Source of the DNA: Mesotaenium endlicherianum
Lineage: Eukaryota > Streptophyta > Zygnematophyceae > Zygnematales > Mesotaeniaceae
NCBI GenBank assembly: GCA_009602735.1
Contig: WELA01010170.1
Coordinates: 63,064-127,063 of the forward strand
DNA: 64,000 nucleotides
Reading direction: 5' to 3'
This document shows positions 11,459 to 22,176 of this stretch, piece after piece. A program made the translations under genes and the position numbers. How positions within the stretch are numbered: position 1 is the first letter of the stretch; each line of letters starts with the position of its first letter. The notes below the pieces were generated by a model. The model had not been told where the DNA came from, did not search any database, and was given only the letters and a program-made list of their open reading frames with translations.

Positions 11459-13714
11459 TCAACGAGGCATGCATGGCAAGAATAAGACCTCCTCTTCAGG
11501 TGTCTCCAAGAAATTCGCTTCTTCAACCCATGGAGTTGCGCCGACACTTGGTTCAAGGAAGTCCAAACTCTTCTCCTGAAGTCTCAACATAGAATGCACG
11601 TACACTAAATTCCTTGCTCTAATAGGGAGCAGCCTATTGCGAAATCGACTATGAACAAACCCATACTCAGACCAATTTCTCTCACATGAAGCTGCTGAAC
11701 CAGGTTGCGACAATATTCTCTTAGCAAGAAGGTGAATATTAGGACAATGACTTCCGTACGTTTCCCATCACACATGAGCAGGCATTATGGTCTTATTAGC
11801 CTTGCAAACGTCATCGGCAAAAATGTCACCGCTCTGCCGGTAGAGCGCCAACTCTCAATCCACCAATGCTCGGTCAGCCACACCTCCTCCGACAAGGGTA
11901 TTCTGCACGTCAAATCAATTGGTAAGTAGAAACTTCTCAATTGCCCAAGACTCATGGTCTTGGAACTCGGGGTCCAGATAGTATCCGGTAGCCACACAAA
12001 GTCAATAAGCAAACTCAATACATGATCGACAACACTATGCACTTAACACAAAAAAGAGAGCAATAACAATAACAAGCACAATAACAATGACCAACACACA
12101 ATAACAAGCATGCAAGAGAATAGCAGCCGTTGAGCAAGAAAGGTGAGCAACAACAAAATAGACTTTTACCTGCAGAATGTAGGGGGCTGTGAAGTAGCTC
12201 CCAGCGAGCCTTCAAGTCCTTCTTAACTTGGGTTCTTTGTGTTGGTTTGAGTCCTTCAACCTCATGCATATGAATTTTCATGGCACTCATGCGAGCCCAG
12301 ATCTTCCCAAGAGAAGGTTGTGGAGAGTCGACTAGTCGAAGAAGAATTACGATCGGCTCACACACGGCTACCCATACCTTCACTCGCTCCTAAAGTTCAT
12401 CGTCACGAACTAGGTCTCAAATCTCCGTAGCCTCACCTACACAACCGTTCTTTGCCGCCCACTCAAGCCATCTACTGTCAGACACCATAGCTTGTAAGGT
12501 ATCTCTCACAACAATGAGCCTTTGCAAGCAAAGGAAGTAACTAGCAAACCTCGTGGGTCCTGGCTTCACCAACTCTAGTTCATTTTTTAGCCTTGCCCCA
12601 TGCTCACGGTAAAGAGCGTGAGGGATGTGGTGGTTTGCAACAAACTGGACCAAGTGCTCAAAGCTATCGATTATGCCCTCTAGCTCTTTTATCTTTCCTA
12701 GGTCTTTCAACAGCAGGTCCAAAACGTGAGTAGCGCAAGTCCAGTATATGTGCGGATGCTTCTTGCGAACCACATTACAGCCAGCTACAATGTTAGCTGC
12801 AGAGTCTGTGCAAAGCTGTACGACATGGTCGGCGCCTATCTTCTCCACGGCCGCAAGAAGGTGGTTACCAATGTAGTCACGCGTTTTCCTTTCACCCTCA
12901 ATGTTGATAGCATCCATGAACATCTAAGTGCCTCCCACAACCATAAGCACATTAAGATGAGGATGCCCGCATGGATCAGTCCACTCATCTGCTACAATGC
13001 TACAACCTGTCATTGGTAGCCCCTTCTTCTATTTTTTCTCCCAAGCTTCTATCTTCAACACCTCTTTATCTAGTAGGGTACTTCCGAGCGGCTTATCCTT
13101 CATCGAGACATACACTACACCCGTTTCTTGGATGTATTTACTGACTGCAACCAATATCTCCCTAATGAACTCGCCACGAGCAACATTGAATGATGAATCA
13201 GTACCATAGAAGAAGCGAGCGACAATCTCATGGACAGCATCGACATTCATCATTTGAAACATGTCACTTATAGAGGTCTGTCCATTCTCCCTACCTAAAG
13301 AGGGGGAGCCACTAGCACCAGAACCCCATTCAAACACGCGCTTTCGTGCAGCTTGCATGGCACTCTTACTACGTCGCTTTCCCAAGACACCACTATACGA
13401 ACCATTAAAATGAGGAATCATGACATCTAGAACCTCATCAGGAACCTCCTCACATTGACTCACATCCTTAAGGCCTCCCGCGTGAGATGGCCACAAATCC
13501 TGGTAACCCCAACGACAAACTCGTTGAAGCAATAGTTGCACTTGACCTTCGGATGTGAATTCTTCGCCTTGGCTTCTGCAACAATAGATACATGGGCCCA
13601 CTCTGGACCAGATCTTGCAGCAACTGCTCTAGGGGGCAGATGAGCGGTTAATGCTCCAGGAGCGCCTCTTATTCTAGCAAGCGTTGCTCCACACGAAGTG
13701 GATGGTTCAGACAT
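11459..13714 (-). pseudogene. hAT-2 transposase, decayed
   Basis: The probable start is the ATG at 13714 (MSEPSTSCGATLARIRG). Domains in order are: BED-type finger (KCNYCFNEF, near 13530); a Ser-rich link; DUF659 core with CSIVADEWTDP and VVQLCTDSAAN; IYWTCATHVLDLLLKD; PGPTRFASY; and after an apparent intron (donor CTGCAG|GTAAAA near 12172) the dimerisation domain with SCERNWSEYGF and FRNRLLPIR. The three acidic residues expected for hAT enzymes are present, but frameshifts and stops (near 13029, 12924 and 12416) break the frame. It is somewhat better preserved than the hAT-1 copy, which has lost a conserved Trp. Confidence 0.88.
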
Positions 13715-13899
13715 GATGCGCAAGAAACGTGCAATAACAAAGGAAATAAATAAAGCTGTAAAAAAATAGGCTCAGTTAAGAGAGCAACAACAGAGCAGTA
13801 GTGAAGGCAACTATATAGGAGCAGCAGCAGGGGCAAGCACAGAGAGAGCAACAACAGGACACCAAGAGAGGCAAGCATAGGAGCAGCAGCAGAGCAAGC

Positions 13900-14528
13900 A
13901 AATTAAATAGCGACACTGAGGCAGGCAATTGCAGCACTGCACCAGCCAGCTCGTCCCGAGAAAGCAAAAAAAAAGGACTACGAGGGCTGCAGCAAGCAAA
14001 AAGCGAGACGGAGGCAGGCAGCTGTAGCACAGCAGCAGCCAGCCCGCCCCGGGCAAGCAGAAACACAATACAGGGACGGCTTGCTGCGGCACTGCAATAG
14101 CCAGCCTGCCCCGGGCAAGAAGAAACACAAGAGGGGGGCGGCTAGCCGCAGCACTGCAGCCAGCCAGCCAACCCCAAGCAAGCAAACAAACAGGGACACG
14201 GGCGGGCAGCTGCAGCACAGCAGCAGCCAACCCGCCCCGGGCAAGCAGAAACACAATACAGGGGCGGCCAGCTGCGGCACTGCAGCCAGCCCGCCTTGGG
14301 CAGGAAGAATGAGGGGAGCGGCCAGCTGCAGCACTGCAGAAAGCCAGCCAGCCCCAAGCAAGCAAACAAACAAGGACACGGGGGCGGCCAGCTGCAGCAC
14401 TACAGCAGCAAGCCCGCCTCGAACAAGCAGAAACACAATTGGGGAACGGGCAGTTGCACCACTGCAGCAAGCCAGCCAACCCCAAGCATGTGGGGCCATG
14501 TACAAGAGAAGCGGAGGGGGGGGGGGGN

Positions 14529-14572
<44 letters not shown>

Positions 14573-16160
14573 ACGGACCCGTTAGTCGAGGCGGATGACG
14601 GTGGCGCGTCAGTAGGCGCAAGGGCTGCCACCTTGCTCCTCTTCATCTTGGCCTACCCGACGCAAATATCAAACAAAATAAAGATATAATATATAAGGCA
14701 AAAACAAATAGGGCATGGTAGAAGAGGGAAAAGAACACCAAAAAAACAGCAACACGGGAGTGAGCAGCTGTAGCAATGCAGCAGCCAAGCCGCCCCGAGC
14801 TAGAAAAAATATAAAAAACGGCAACACAAGAGCGAGCAGAAGCAGCAAGAAGAAGCAGCACTATAGCAGCCAACCCGCCCCGGGAAAGCAAAAACACAAC
14901 AACATGGGGACAGGCAGCTGCAGCACTGCAGCAGCCAGCCTATCCCAACTACAACACAAAAATAGAAACAAACCGGCAAGAGGCGGGCATCTGCAGCACG
15001 GCAGCAGACAGCCCGCTCCAATTAATGCACAAAGACTGCAGCAGCCAGCCCACCCCAACTACAACAGAAAAACAGAAATAAACCGGCAGGAGGCGGGCAT
15101 TTGCAAGATTGCAGCAGGCAACCCGCCCCAATTAAAGGACAAAGATAAAGAAGCAGCCCGCAGGGGGCCGGCATCTACAGCACTGTTGCAAACACCCCGC
15201 CCCGACTAAAGCAAACAACAGCAACACGGGAGGAGGCAGCTGCGGCACTGCAGCAGCCAGGCCGCCCTCAGAAAGCAAATTTATATAAAAACAGCAACAC
15301 GGGGGCGAGCAGTTGCAGAATTGCAACAGCCAGCCCACCCCGACTAAAGCAAATAAGGGGCAAGCAAGGGGCTGGCAGTGTGCCTTGACCAAAGCAAGCA
15401 AGGGGTGGGCGGGTTGGTGCCTAACTAAACCCAAAAACAAGCAAGCAAGTGGCAGGCAGCTGCAGCACTGCAGCAACCAGCCTACCCCGACAAAAGCAAG
15501 CACGGAGTGGGCGGCTGCAGCAGTGCAACAGCCAACCCGCCCCGGCTAAAACACATAAACAACAAGCAAGCAGTGGGCAGCTGCAACACTGCAGCAGCCA
15601 GCCCGCCCCAACTGAAACACAAAATCAACAAGCAAGGGGCAAGCAGCCGGTCCCGACAAGGAGCAAGCAAGTAGCGGGCGGCTGCAGCACTGCAGCAGCG
15701 CGCCCGCCCCGGCTAAACCAATAAACAAGCAAGCAAGGGGCGGGCAGCTGCAGCAGCCAGCCCGCCCCAACTCAAGCAAAACCACACAAAAACAGCCAGC
15801 AAGGGGCGGGCAGCTGCAGCAGCCAACCTGCCCCAGCTGAAGTAAGAACAAAAGAAAACAACCAGCAAGGGGCTGGCAGCCGCCGTAACTAAGGCAAAAA
15901 CAGAAGAAAACAGCCAGCAAGGGGCGGGCAGTTGCAACACTGCAGCAGCCAGCCCGCCCTAAGTGAAACAAGAAAGGGGCAAGCAAGGGGCTGGCAGCTC
16001 GCCCCAACCAAAGCAAACAAGGGGCGGGCAACTGCAGCACTGCAGCAGCCAGCCCGCCCCGACGGAAACAAGAAAGGGCCAAGCGAGGGGCTGGCAGGTG
16101 CTACCTAAAAAGTCAACAAAACGAGTAGGCGGCAGGCAGCAGCCCATCACAGACAGTTAC
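13900..16160. repeat. GC-rich minisatellite inside hAT-2, with G-run and N
   Basis: Units built on GCAGCTGCAGCACTGCAG then CAGCCAGCCCGCCCC and AGCAAACAAACA are repeated for over 2 kb. A G homopolymer of about 50 bases with one N lies at 14515-14570 and may be mis-assembled. Open frames on both strands are repeat artefacts. The array sits upstream of the transposase, as in hAT-1. Confidence 0.85.
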
Positions 16161-16259
16161 TCCCGAGCCTGTAAGTGAGGAAGTGCAAAGTGAACCTGAT
16201 GCACGTTCAGGAGGAAGGACAGTTGCGCGTCAAAAGTCGCAAGGGTTGTCAGAGCACTC

Positions 16260-16396
16260 TGTCGTGCGGTAGGAGGTCAGGTGCGTATCAATGACACAAG
16301 CAATGCATAATATGCACGCAGGCTTTGCTGCAATGAAGTCTATAATACATGTGGTTTTATAGCCAAACGATAGTCACGCGACAATTGTTTTAATTA
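16260..16396 (-). repeat. DR-1 repeat B2 (outer right end)
   Basis: About 137 bp, a copy of B1 at 17405-17541. It contains TATAAA (minus strand, 16361-16356) and ends CCGCACGACA at the insertion boundary. Confidence 0.9.
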
Positions 16397-17402
16397 AGGG
16401 GTGTGTACTCCCCAGAGCACCTCAAGACTGTAATCTGGTAGGAAAACAACTAATGAAGTTTGGCCCAAAAGATCACTGGAAGCACATCATGATCTTCAAG
16501 AGTAGTCCTGTGGCAGGGGATATAAGCTGTGACTTTGCTCAACACTTGTGAAGTTCTTCTAGTGAGTGGAAGCCAGCAAGGCTTGCTCTTCACAAGAGAG
16601 AGACTAAGTGGTCCTGAAAACACAACAGATAAAAGTGTAAGCTTTACTGATAATCTATGTGACTTACAACTGGCATAATGGGACTTCTAAAAAGATGTTC
16701 CTCTAGGGACATCTCTAGCACTTATACTCCTGAAAACCTGGCGTCGTATGCGGCGGATCCAATGCATGTTGTCACTCTAGGAGGCTCTCCTATGTCCACT
16801 AATGTGCACAAGGCATGTACTAGCACTCCTATAGGCTAAGCATAATCCGAACCAATCAAAGCAAAGCACGTAGAACATGCTAAGTGTCTCTCATTGGTGG
16901 AGCTTACCTTGGGTAGTTCTACCTAGATAGCGCCTCAAAAGTGAATCTAAAACTTGAGGAAGCTTCCTCTAGGAGTAGGCGATGCAGTCACCAAGTTATA
17001 GCCTCAATGATGCAGTTATACTATGGAAATGCAAGACTTATGTAGTCTGAAGGGCGAGCAGATTTGTGCGCACAAAGCTAGGGGTCCTTGGGGTCACGAA
17101 TAGTCAACATTGTCACCTTTGGGTGCATTGAGTCACAAGTTGGCCATTTGGTGTGATTCCGCTAGGTGCCGAAAGGAGTGCGGACTAAATCGCGTCCATC
17201 TCGCTCGATAATAATCCAAATGACGCAAAACCGGTGCCATTCGGAAGATGCTTCGACGCGCTACACTTTGGTGACTCGGAAATCTAGAGAAGGTCCACAT
17301 ATGGATACGTAAAGTCAATGCAAAGTTGGTCTTCCTAGGTTGATGGTTCACACACGTAGAGCTTGGTTTTGTATGTCAACCTCGATTTAATAAATCATGA
17401 CA
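16397..17402 (-). repeat. DR-1 repeat A2 (internal copy of A1)
   Basis: About 1 kb. It starts TGTCATGATTTATTAAATCG and matches A1 at 28455-29482 throughout. It is joined to B1 through the dinucleotide GC. Confidence 0.9.
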
Positions 17403-17404
17403 GC

Positions 17405-17541
17405 TGTCGTGCGGTAGGAGGTCGGGTGCGTATCAATGACACAAGCAATGCATAATATGCAAGCAGGGTTTGCTGCAATGAAGTCTATAATACATGTGGC
17501 TTTATAGCCAAACGATAGTCAAGCGTCAAATGTTTTAATTT
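17405..17541 (-). repeat. DR-1 repeat B1 with adjacent G-run
   Basis: It lies immediately after a polypurine tract (AGAGCTGGGGGGG on the minus strand, 17542-17553), which itself directly follows the stop codon of the integrase/PHD frame. It ends GACA, then GC, then TGTC of A2, making a perfect 10-bp palindrome. Confidence 0.9.
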
Positions 17542-17553
17542 CCCCCCCAGCTC

Positions 17554-19200
17554 TTAGCCACCAGCTGATGGGCTGTGATCGCTGTCTAGAGCTAAAGCAG
17601 TGCAGTCGCTACAGAACCAGTCGCCAGTTGGCACGCGAGCCAGCGGCGGGTCAAGGCAACCGATGTGGAAGCCGAGGTTGCAACTGTCGCAGAGCAACAT
17701 CCTGGCCTCCTGGGTGGGGCTGTGGCAGATCTGGCACGCCCAACCTTTGGGCGGTCTCGCGTCGCGGGGACGAACCTGCATGTCAAGGTTAGGAAGGTGA
17801 CATGGTCCACAATTTTTTGTGAGGTCCTTGTGAAGACGGCCATCTGCGCCTTCCAGCTCCAGAACTCCTAACGCCAAGACACGCCTGACGCGTAGTATGA
17901 CGGGCGAGCTGCTGGTGTCGAGGGTGTTCTTCGTCTGGCGTCGCAGGTACACAAAGTCACCTGCGGATAACTGCAACACTCGCAAGCGATAGGCTCCTCC
18001 ACAGGTCATGGCATACCACACTGTGTTGCGGTGCTGAGCAATGCTGAGGTTGTCCATGGCCATGGGCATCAGGCGCCAAAAGAGCTGTGCACGCTGCCCG
18101 ATAAGAGCGCTCCACGTGTCGGGACTGTCCAAGTCCAAAACGTTCTGGGCCACAGTCCTGGCTGCTGCGTGCAAGATTGGTTGTCGGCCGTAGAGAAGGA
18201 AGTAGGGAGAATACGAGGCCAAGGAGGCCTGCTTACTGAACCTGTACCCCATAGCCAACCATGGGAGGGCATCGTCCCAGTGGGTGCTGTCGTGGGCCAG
18301 GCACTACTTTCGCAACCCAAGCTTGACGGTTTGCAACATGCCCTCTGCGAGGCCGTCAGCCTGGGGATGGTCGCGGGAGGTGGTGCGGTGGTCGATCATC
18401 GAGCGCTCTAGCAGCTTTTGAAAGCTGCCCTGGAACTCTTTGCCTTGGTTGGTGAGGACCTCAGCGCAACCGCCAAAGCGGCTAAGGACATGATCGAGGA
18501 AAGCCTGGGCAATCCCCTCACTGGCCTTTCTGGGCAACGGCACAAGCTCGATCCACTTGGACATGTGCTCAATCATCACCAAGACATAGAGGTTGCCTCG
18601 GCGAGACTTGGGCAGCTCCCCAGCCAAGTGAAGCGACCACCTGTAGAACAGCCCCTGAATAGGGAGAGGACTGAGAGCGACGGTGCGGGCTGTGAAGCTC
18701 GAGCGCACCCGGTCGCAAAGTGTGCAGCTGCTGACGACGTCGGCGACAACCTTAGTCATGCCGTGCCACCAGTACTCAGCTTGGAGGAGGCTGAGAGTGC
18801 GCTTAACACCGAAGTGTCCAAGCGTCTCGTGCACACGTCGCACCAGCTGGTTGCGTATAGCGAGCTCAGGTACTACCAGGACGGAGCCGTCCGCCATCAC
18901 TCGCCGCATGCGCCCCTCCATGAAGACAAAGTCCCGGCTACACTTGAGGACGCGGTCACGCTCGCGCGCACTGATGCCTGGGACCAACTCCTTGGCCGTG
19001 ACGTACTGCAGCACCGGGGTGTCGTCCCACACGTCCTCGAGCCCGCGCTGCCAACTGTCCTGCTCCTCAGCTGCTGCCAAGGCTAGTCGTCGAGTGGTGA
19101 GAGCCACCATGTCTAGGCTAGTGAGCCCTGCGGGCCGCACGTCGCCGTCAACGGTGAAGGCCAAGAATGCCGCTGCGTGCCAGGCCACTGGCTTATCCTC
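17554..19200 (-). pseudogene. DR-1 integrase with C-terminal PHD finger
   Basis: The integrase zinc-binding region is visible (HETLGHFGVKRTL, then SCTLCDRV), followed by the catalytic core (MIEHMSKWIELV, LTNQGKEFQG, HPQADGLAEG). The expected first Asp is His (WSLHLAG; DR-2 has WSLDLAG) and the second is Asn (DR-2 has LTDQGK), so catalysis is lost. A TAG at 18304-18306 splits the frame, and DR-2 has a TAG at the same codon. The second part (to 17554) has the YLLYGRQP-like region, a GPY/F-like domain (GDFVYLRRQT) and a PHD finger at about 17599-17742 with the C4HC3 pattern CQIC, CDSC, H, C, WFCSDC. PHD fingers read histone tails, so a targeting role is inferred. Confidence 0.88.
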
Positions 19201-20600
19201 GTTGTGGCAGGCTACCGTGAGGTCTCGCAAAGAGGGCAGCGGGTTGCGGCTGAGGCCGTCAGCGTCCAGGTTCGTCGACCCTGGATGATGATGCACGTCA
19301 AAGGTGTACTCCTGCAAGATGAGCACCCACGGTGCGTACTTGCCCATCGAGCGCTCCGACGTCATGAGCCACTTGAGTGGCTGATGGTCGGTGACCAAGC
19401 GGAAGTGGGTACCATAGAGATAGTGCCCGAAATGCAGAATCGCCCACACTGCTGCCAGGCACTCCCCTCATAGGAGCCGTAGTTGCCCTCGGCACGGTTG
19501 TTGCTGCGGCTGGCATACGCCACCACATGTTCAAAGCCGTCATGCTCCTGTACCAGCACTGCTCCAAGCCGTGCCTGTGACCAGTTGGTGTGGAGGATGA
19601 AGGGCTTTTGATAGTCAAGCCGCGGTAGTACTGGGGCGCTCACCAACAGCTCCTTGAGCTTGTCAAGCGCTGCCTGCTGCTCTGGTCCCCATACGTAGGC
19701 AACGCCCTTGCGTAGCAAATTGTTGAGCGGCTTGGCCAGCTCGCTGAACCCAGGCACAAAGCGGTGATAGTAGATGGCGATGCCAAGGAAGGCCCTCAAC
19801 TGCGAGTGGTCGGTCGGCGGCGGGATGCCTGTGATGGCCGAGATCTTGGCCAGCTGAGGAGCCAAACCACTGGAAGACAGAAGATGCCCGAGGTACTCCA
19901 CCTCCCGGGTCCCAAAGGTGCACTTGCCTGGATGACACTTGAGCCCAACGGCCTCCAAGCGGTCCAGAACTGTAGTGATATGCGCCACGTGCTCCTCAAA
20001 CGTCTCACTGAAGACGAGCACGTCATCGATGTAGCACTGGGCAAAGGAGAGCCCTGCTAGCTCCTTATCCATGACTCGCTGGAAGGTGGCAGGAGCGTTC
20101 TTCAAGCCGAAGGGCATAACCCTCCACTCGTAGAGACGCTGCGATCCCCAAGAAGCCGTCTTATGCTGGTCCTCCTCTGCAATGGGTATCTGGTTGAAGC
20201 CCTGCCACAAATTCAACACCGAGAACCAAGTACAAGCGCCGATGTCGTCAAAGATCTCGTCAGGGGTCGGCATAGGGTATCTGTCCTGCTCAGTGACCTC
20301 GTTAAGCTTACGATAGTCATCGCATATCCTCTTCTCAGACCAGTTGCCTGAGGCGTCCTTCTTAGCTGGCATGACTGTGGGCGCAGCATAGGTGGAGGCA
20401 GACTCACGAATGAGCTAACACTCCTCTAGCTTGCCTGTCTGCGTGCTGTTCAGGTCGTCCTCAAAGCGGCTATAGCGATAGCGCTTCTGGAAGATAGGCA
20501 CGTCTGTTTGGAGGGGTATCCTCATAGGGTCGCCTGTGTAGCGCCCAAGATCGTGCATGCCGCTAGCAAAGCTGGCACTGCGCCGTGCATCCAGCAATGC
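19201..20600 (-). pseudogene. DR-1 reverse transcriptase and RNase H
   Basis: Ty3/gypsy-type reverse transcriptase: the fingers (DYRKLNEVTEQDRYPMPTPDE), palm (FSVLNLWQGFNQIPI, MPFGLKNAPATFQ, then YIDD at 20033-20022), connection (FLGIAIYYHRFVPGFS) and RNase H (ILHTNWSQARLGAVL, then TDHQPLKWL) are all recognisable. The first catalytic Asp of the palm is Asn, and the RNase H Asp is also Asn (DR-2 keeps Asp at both). A TAG at 20415-20417 replaces CAG, and there is a frameshift near 19465. It follows the methyltransferase with only a Pro/Ala-rich link between. Confidence 0.92.
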
Positions 20601-21074
20601 CGTCAGCTGAGCAGCCTGTGCCCTAGTGAGAGGCCCCCCAAGCTTCCAAGTAGGGACAGCTGGTGGTGGCTCCTGCGCTGCAGCTGGCGCCTCTTGCCTT
20701 GCTGTTGGCGTGATCTATGTGTTTGCAGGCGTCACTTGTCCTGCAGCTGGCTGCACTCGGCCTGCCTCGGGTGCCCTCTCCTCGGCAGCTGCTGCCATCA
20801 GCCCTACACCACCTGTAGGCGGCGAAGAGCGTGGAAAAAGAAACGGGGAACAAAACTCCCTGGGTCGCTCTGAGGACTCCTGTCTCCTCCTGTTCCCCCC
20901 CAGCAAACCAGAACAAGAACCAAGACAAGGCGCAGGCGGCTGCTGGGAAGCTGGACCCTCGCGCTGGGAATGCCAGGTTGTACCAGGCAAGGCGCGGCCG
21001 TCGCCGTCGGAATCTCGATCCATGGCGTCATAGAACTGCTCCATCTCAGGATGACGAGCTTGGGCGTAAAGGGG
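20601..21074 (-). other. DR-1 Pro/Ala-rich link between methyltransferase and reverse transcriptase
   Basis: Low-complexity translated sequence (GPASQQPPAP, AAAAEE, PAAGQVTPA). DR-2 has the matching link at about 50840-51230. It probably serves as a flexible spacer or processing region. Confidence 0.6.
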
Positions 21075-22176
21075 AGTCAGGGCTTGAATTTGCAGGAGAA
21101 GCCACGTAAAGACGTTGGCATCAATAGCCTGGCCAAGGAGACGCACGCGGTTGACCTCAGTGATCCACCTGTGTGAAGTGCGGAGGGAAGCCCATAGCAC
21201 ACTCCATCTCCACGGCACGGGGTCGCTGGAACATGGCGGTCTCAAGGTCAATGATCATGCCGCGCTGGTCGCCCACGTAGGCAGCGCTGTCGTAGCGACT
21301 CACGAACGTAGGAAGCGCCCGCGTGACTTTGCGGAGGACCTCACACTGGGCCTGAGAAGGATGCGGAAGGGCGACCACGAGCTGGGCCAGGCGCGCCACG
21401 TCGAGGATGGAGTCAACGTTGCGCGAGTGGCGTGGATGTGCGGCCGCTAACGCCTCAAGCGTGCCTGGCATGGCCAGGTTGGTGAAGTAGGCGCGCACAC
21501 GATGCGCGAAGGAACCAATCTGAGCGGCGTCAATGACGGCCTCATGATCGACGTAGCTGCTGCAGAGGGCAAAGTTGGCGCTGACGTTGGGCCGCAAATA
21601 GTGACGGACAGCCACGTTCTCCAACACCCAGGCAAGCGTGTGCGGCGGCTGGCGGTCCTCAACCATGTTGAGGACGCGGAGCAGGTGCCAGAACAAGGCC
21701 GTACGCGGGCCACCGAGCGCGTTGCCCCGTCCCGCAATGGAGAAGCCCTGGCACTCCCAGCCAGCAATGATGAGGTCGATGGGCCCGAGGCGCGTGATGT
21801 GCTCGGCGGTAATGTTGCGGATGTCCATGGGCCAGTCAGTCTGGGCGCGGTAGAAGGCATGCTCAGGGAAGAGGTCTGGGAAACGCTCGTGGCATAAGGC
21901 CATCTGCCTGCGGGCGACTTGCTGCGCCTCGCCATCGGGGTCCACGTAGACGTACCAACGTACGGGGATGCCAGCCTGCAGGGTGGCCAACAACCCTGTT
22001 GCAATGCCGGCAAAGAGCTCGACAACGACAATGCCGCCCGGACGCTCGTCGAGCTGTGCGGTGTAGATAGGCATTGGAAGGGGGCGACAGCCCAGGGAAG
22101 GATCGCCGGCCTGCGCTGGCGGTGGATAGGAGCGCAGCAGATTGTGCTGATGGGGCACCATGCGGAGGGCCGCCAC
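21075..22176 (-). pseudogene. DR-1 cytosine-C5 DNA methyltransferase domain (DNMT3/DRM-like)
   Basis: The long frame 22176-21157 contains the ordered motifs of a cytosine-5 methyltransferase. These are motif I VELFAGIATG (residues 52-61, AdoMet binding), motif II YVDPDGEAQQ, motif IV GWECQGFS with the nucleophile Cys at residue 142 (codon 21753-21751), motif VI ENV (186-188), motif VIII SFAHRVRAYFTNLAMPG, and motif X AMGFPPHFTQV followed after a 1-nt frameshift near 21157 by NRVRLLGQAI. Spacing and the VIII and X motifs resemble DNMT3/DRM de novo enzymes most. The usual Pro-Cys of motif IV is Glu-Cys in both copies. This is the better-preserved catalytic domain in the window. A role in methylating element DNA is inferred from the family. 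Confidence 0.9.

Noticed and set aside
13776-16178. Many long open frames on both strands rich in Cys, Pro, Gln and Ala
   Set aside because: Artefacts of the hAT-2 GC-rich tandem repeats.
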